Positions 58,393-58,445 of a stretch of 58,445 nucleotides of DNA are shown one piece after another; position 1 is the first letter of the stretch, and every line of letters starts with the position of its first letter. The translations under genes and the position numbers were made by a program. This DNA comes from an uncultured Clostridia bacterium (GTDB taxonomy: Bacteria > Bacillota > Clostridia > Lachnospirales > Anaerotignaceae), in the NCBI GenBank assembly GCA_902477755.1, contig CABSIK010000013.1, positions 1 through 58,445 of the forward strand, written 5' to 3'. The notes under the pieces were generated by a model. The model made no database searches. It was not told where the DNA came from and saw nothing but the letters and a program-made list of their open reading frames with translations.

Positions 58393-58445
58393 TGATCCGT
58401 GCGGGATTCGAACCCGCGTTACCGCCGTGAAAGGGCGGTGTCTTA
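58393..58445 (-). tRNA. tRNA-Glu(TTC), truncated by the window edge
   Basis: Matches the 3' part of the tRNA-Glu at 57750-57821 base for base as far as it goes, including the anticodon arm. Its 3' end lies about eight bases from the 5S 5' end. Confidence 0.88.

Overview
The window reads as a chromosomal core segment of an anaerobic, spore-forming Clostridia (Firmicutes/Bacillota), most likely a Lachnospirales relative; this is inferred from gene content, not from a 16S sequence. The spore-former signs are SigH, SpoIIM and a SpoVD-like penicillin-binding protein. The anaerobe signs are an [FeFe] hydrogenase with an iron-sulfur flavoprotein partner and an iron-type alcohol dehydrogenase. Regulation is of Gram-positive type: three T-box leaders, a yjdF-type RNA and intrinsic terminators throughout. 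Most genes lie on the minus strand. Both ends touch rRNA loci on the minus strand: the left end is the promoter and leader of an operon that looks ribosomal, and the right end holds 5S rRNA plus a tRNA cluster. I see no prophage, insertion sequence or CRISPR array.

Layout. 1-550: rRNA-type promoter and two tRNA-Ser genes with tandem promoters. 733-3514: pepT, then a Tyr T-box and tyrS. 3594-3952: a broken ACT-domain gene. 3967-4758: HAD phosphatase and tRNA-Thr. 4799-10914: the conserved block yjdF - ispF - [T-box] cysE - cysS - mrnC - rlmB - rae1 - sigH, read on the minus strand. 11242-16864: DJ-1/PfpI protein, then xerD, spoIIM, nudF, an aspartate-type aminotransferase, a small membrane protein and a dipeptidase. 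17021-19175: a nucleotidyltransferase-like gene and an AT-rich TPR-nuclease fusion gene. 19319-26765: aspS, a MarR regulator with a membrane-protein/cytidylate-kinase-like fusion, a divergent stand-alone kinase-like gene, and valS with its T-box.

26835-39685 is the division and cell wall (dcw) operon mraZ-rsmH-ftsL-PBP-PBP-murE-murF-mraY-murD-ftsW, read on the minus strand from a promoter that overlaps 10-bp-spaced MraZ-type repeats. 39934-48408 is an aromatic amino acid operon, aroF-tyrA-aroB-aroA-aroC-pheA-aroQ-aminotransferase. Ahead of it lies a previously unlabelled short leader peptide rich in Tyr and Phe codons, followed by an attenuator hairpin. This is ribosome-mediated attenuation of the pheL type and is the strongest regulatory find here.

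48862-52652 is a two-gene [FeFe] hydrogenase operon (NuoF-GltD-like fusion plus HydA) with its own terminator-bearing leader. 52731-57656 holds a lipoprotein, a divergent alcohol/aldehyde dehydrogenase pair, a family 8 glycosyltransferase and a small membrane protein. The best candidates for little-described biology are the aroF leader, the MarR/membrane-kinase fusion module, the TPR-nuclease gene and the two-gene hydrogenase.
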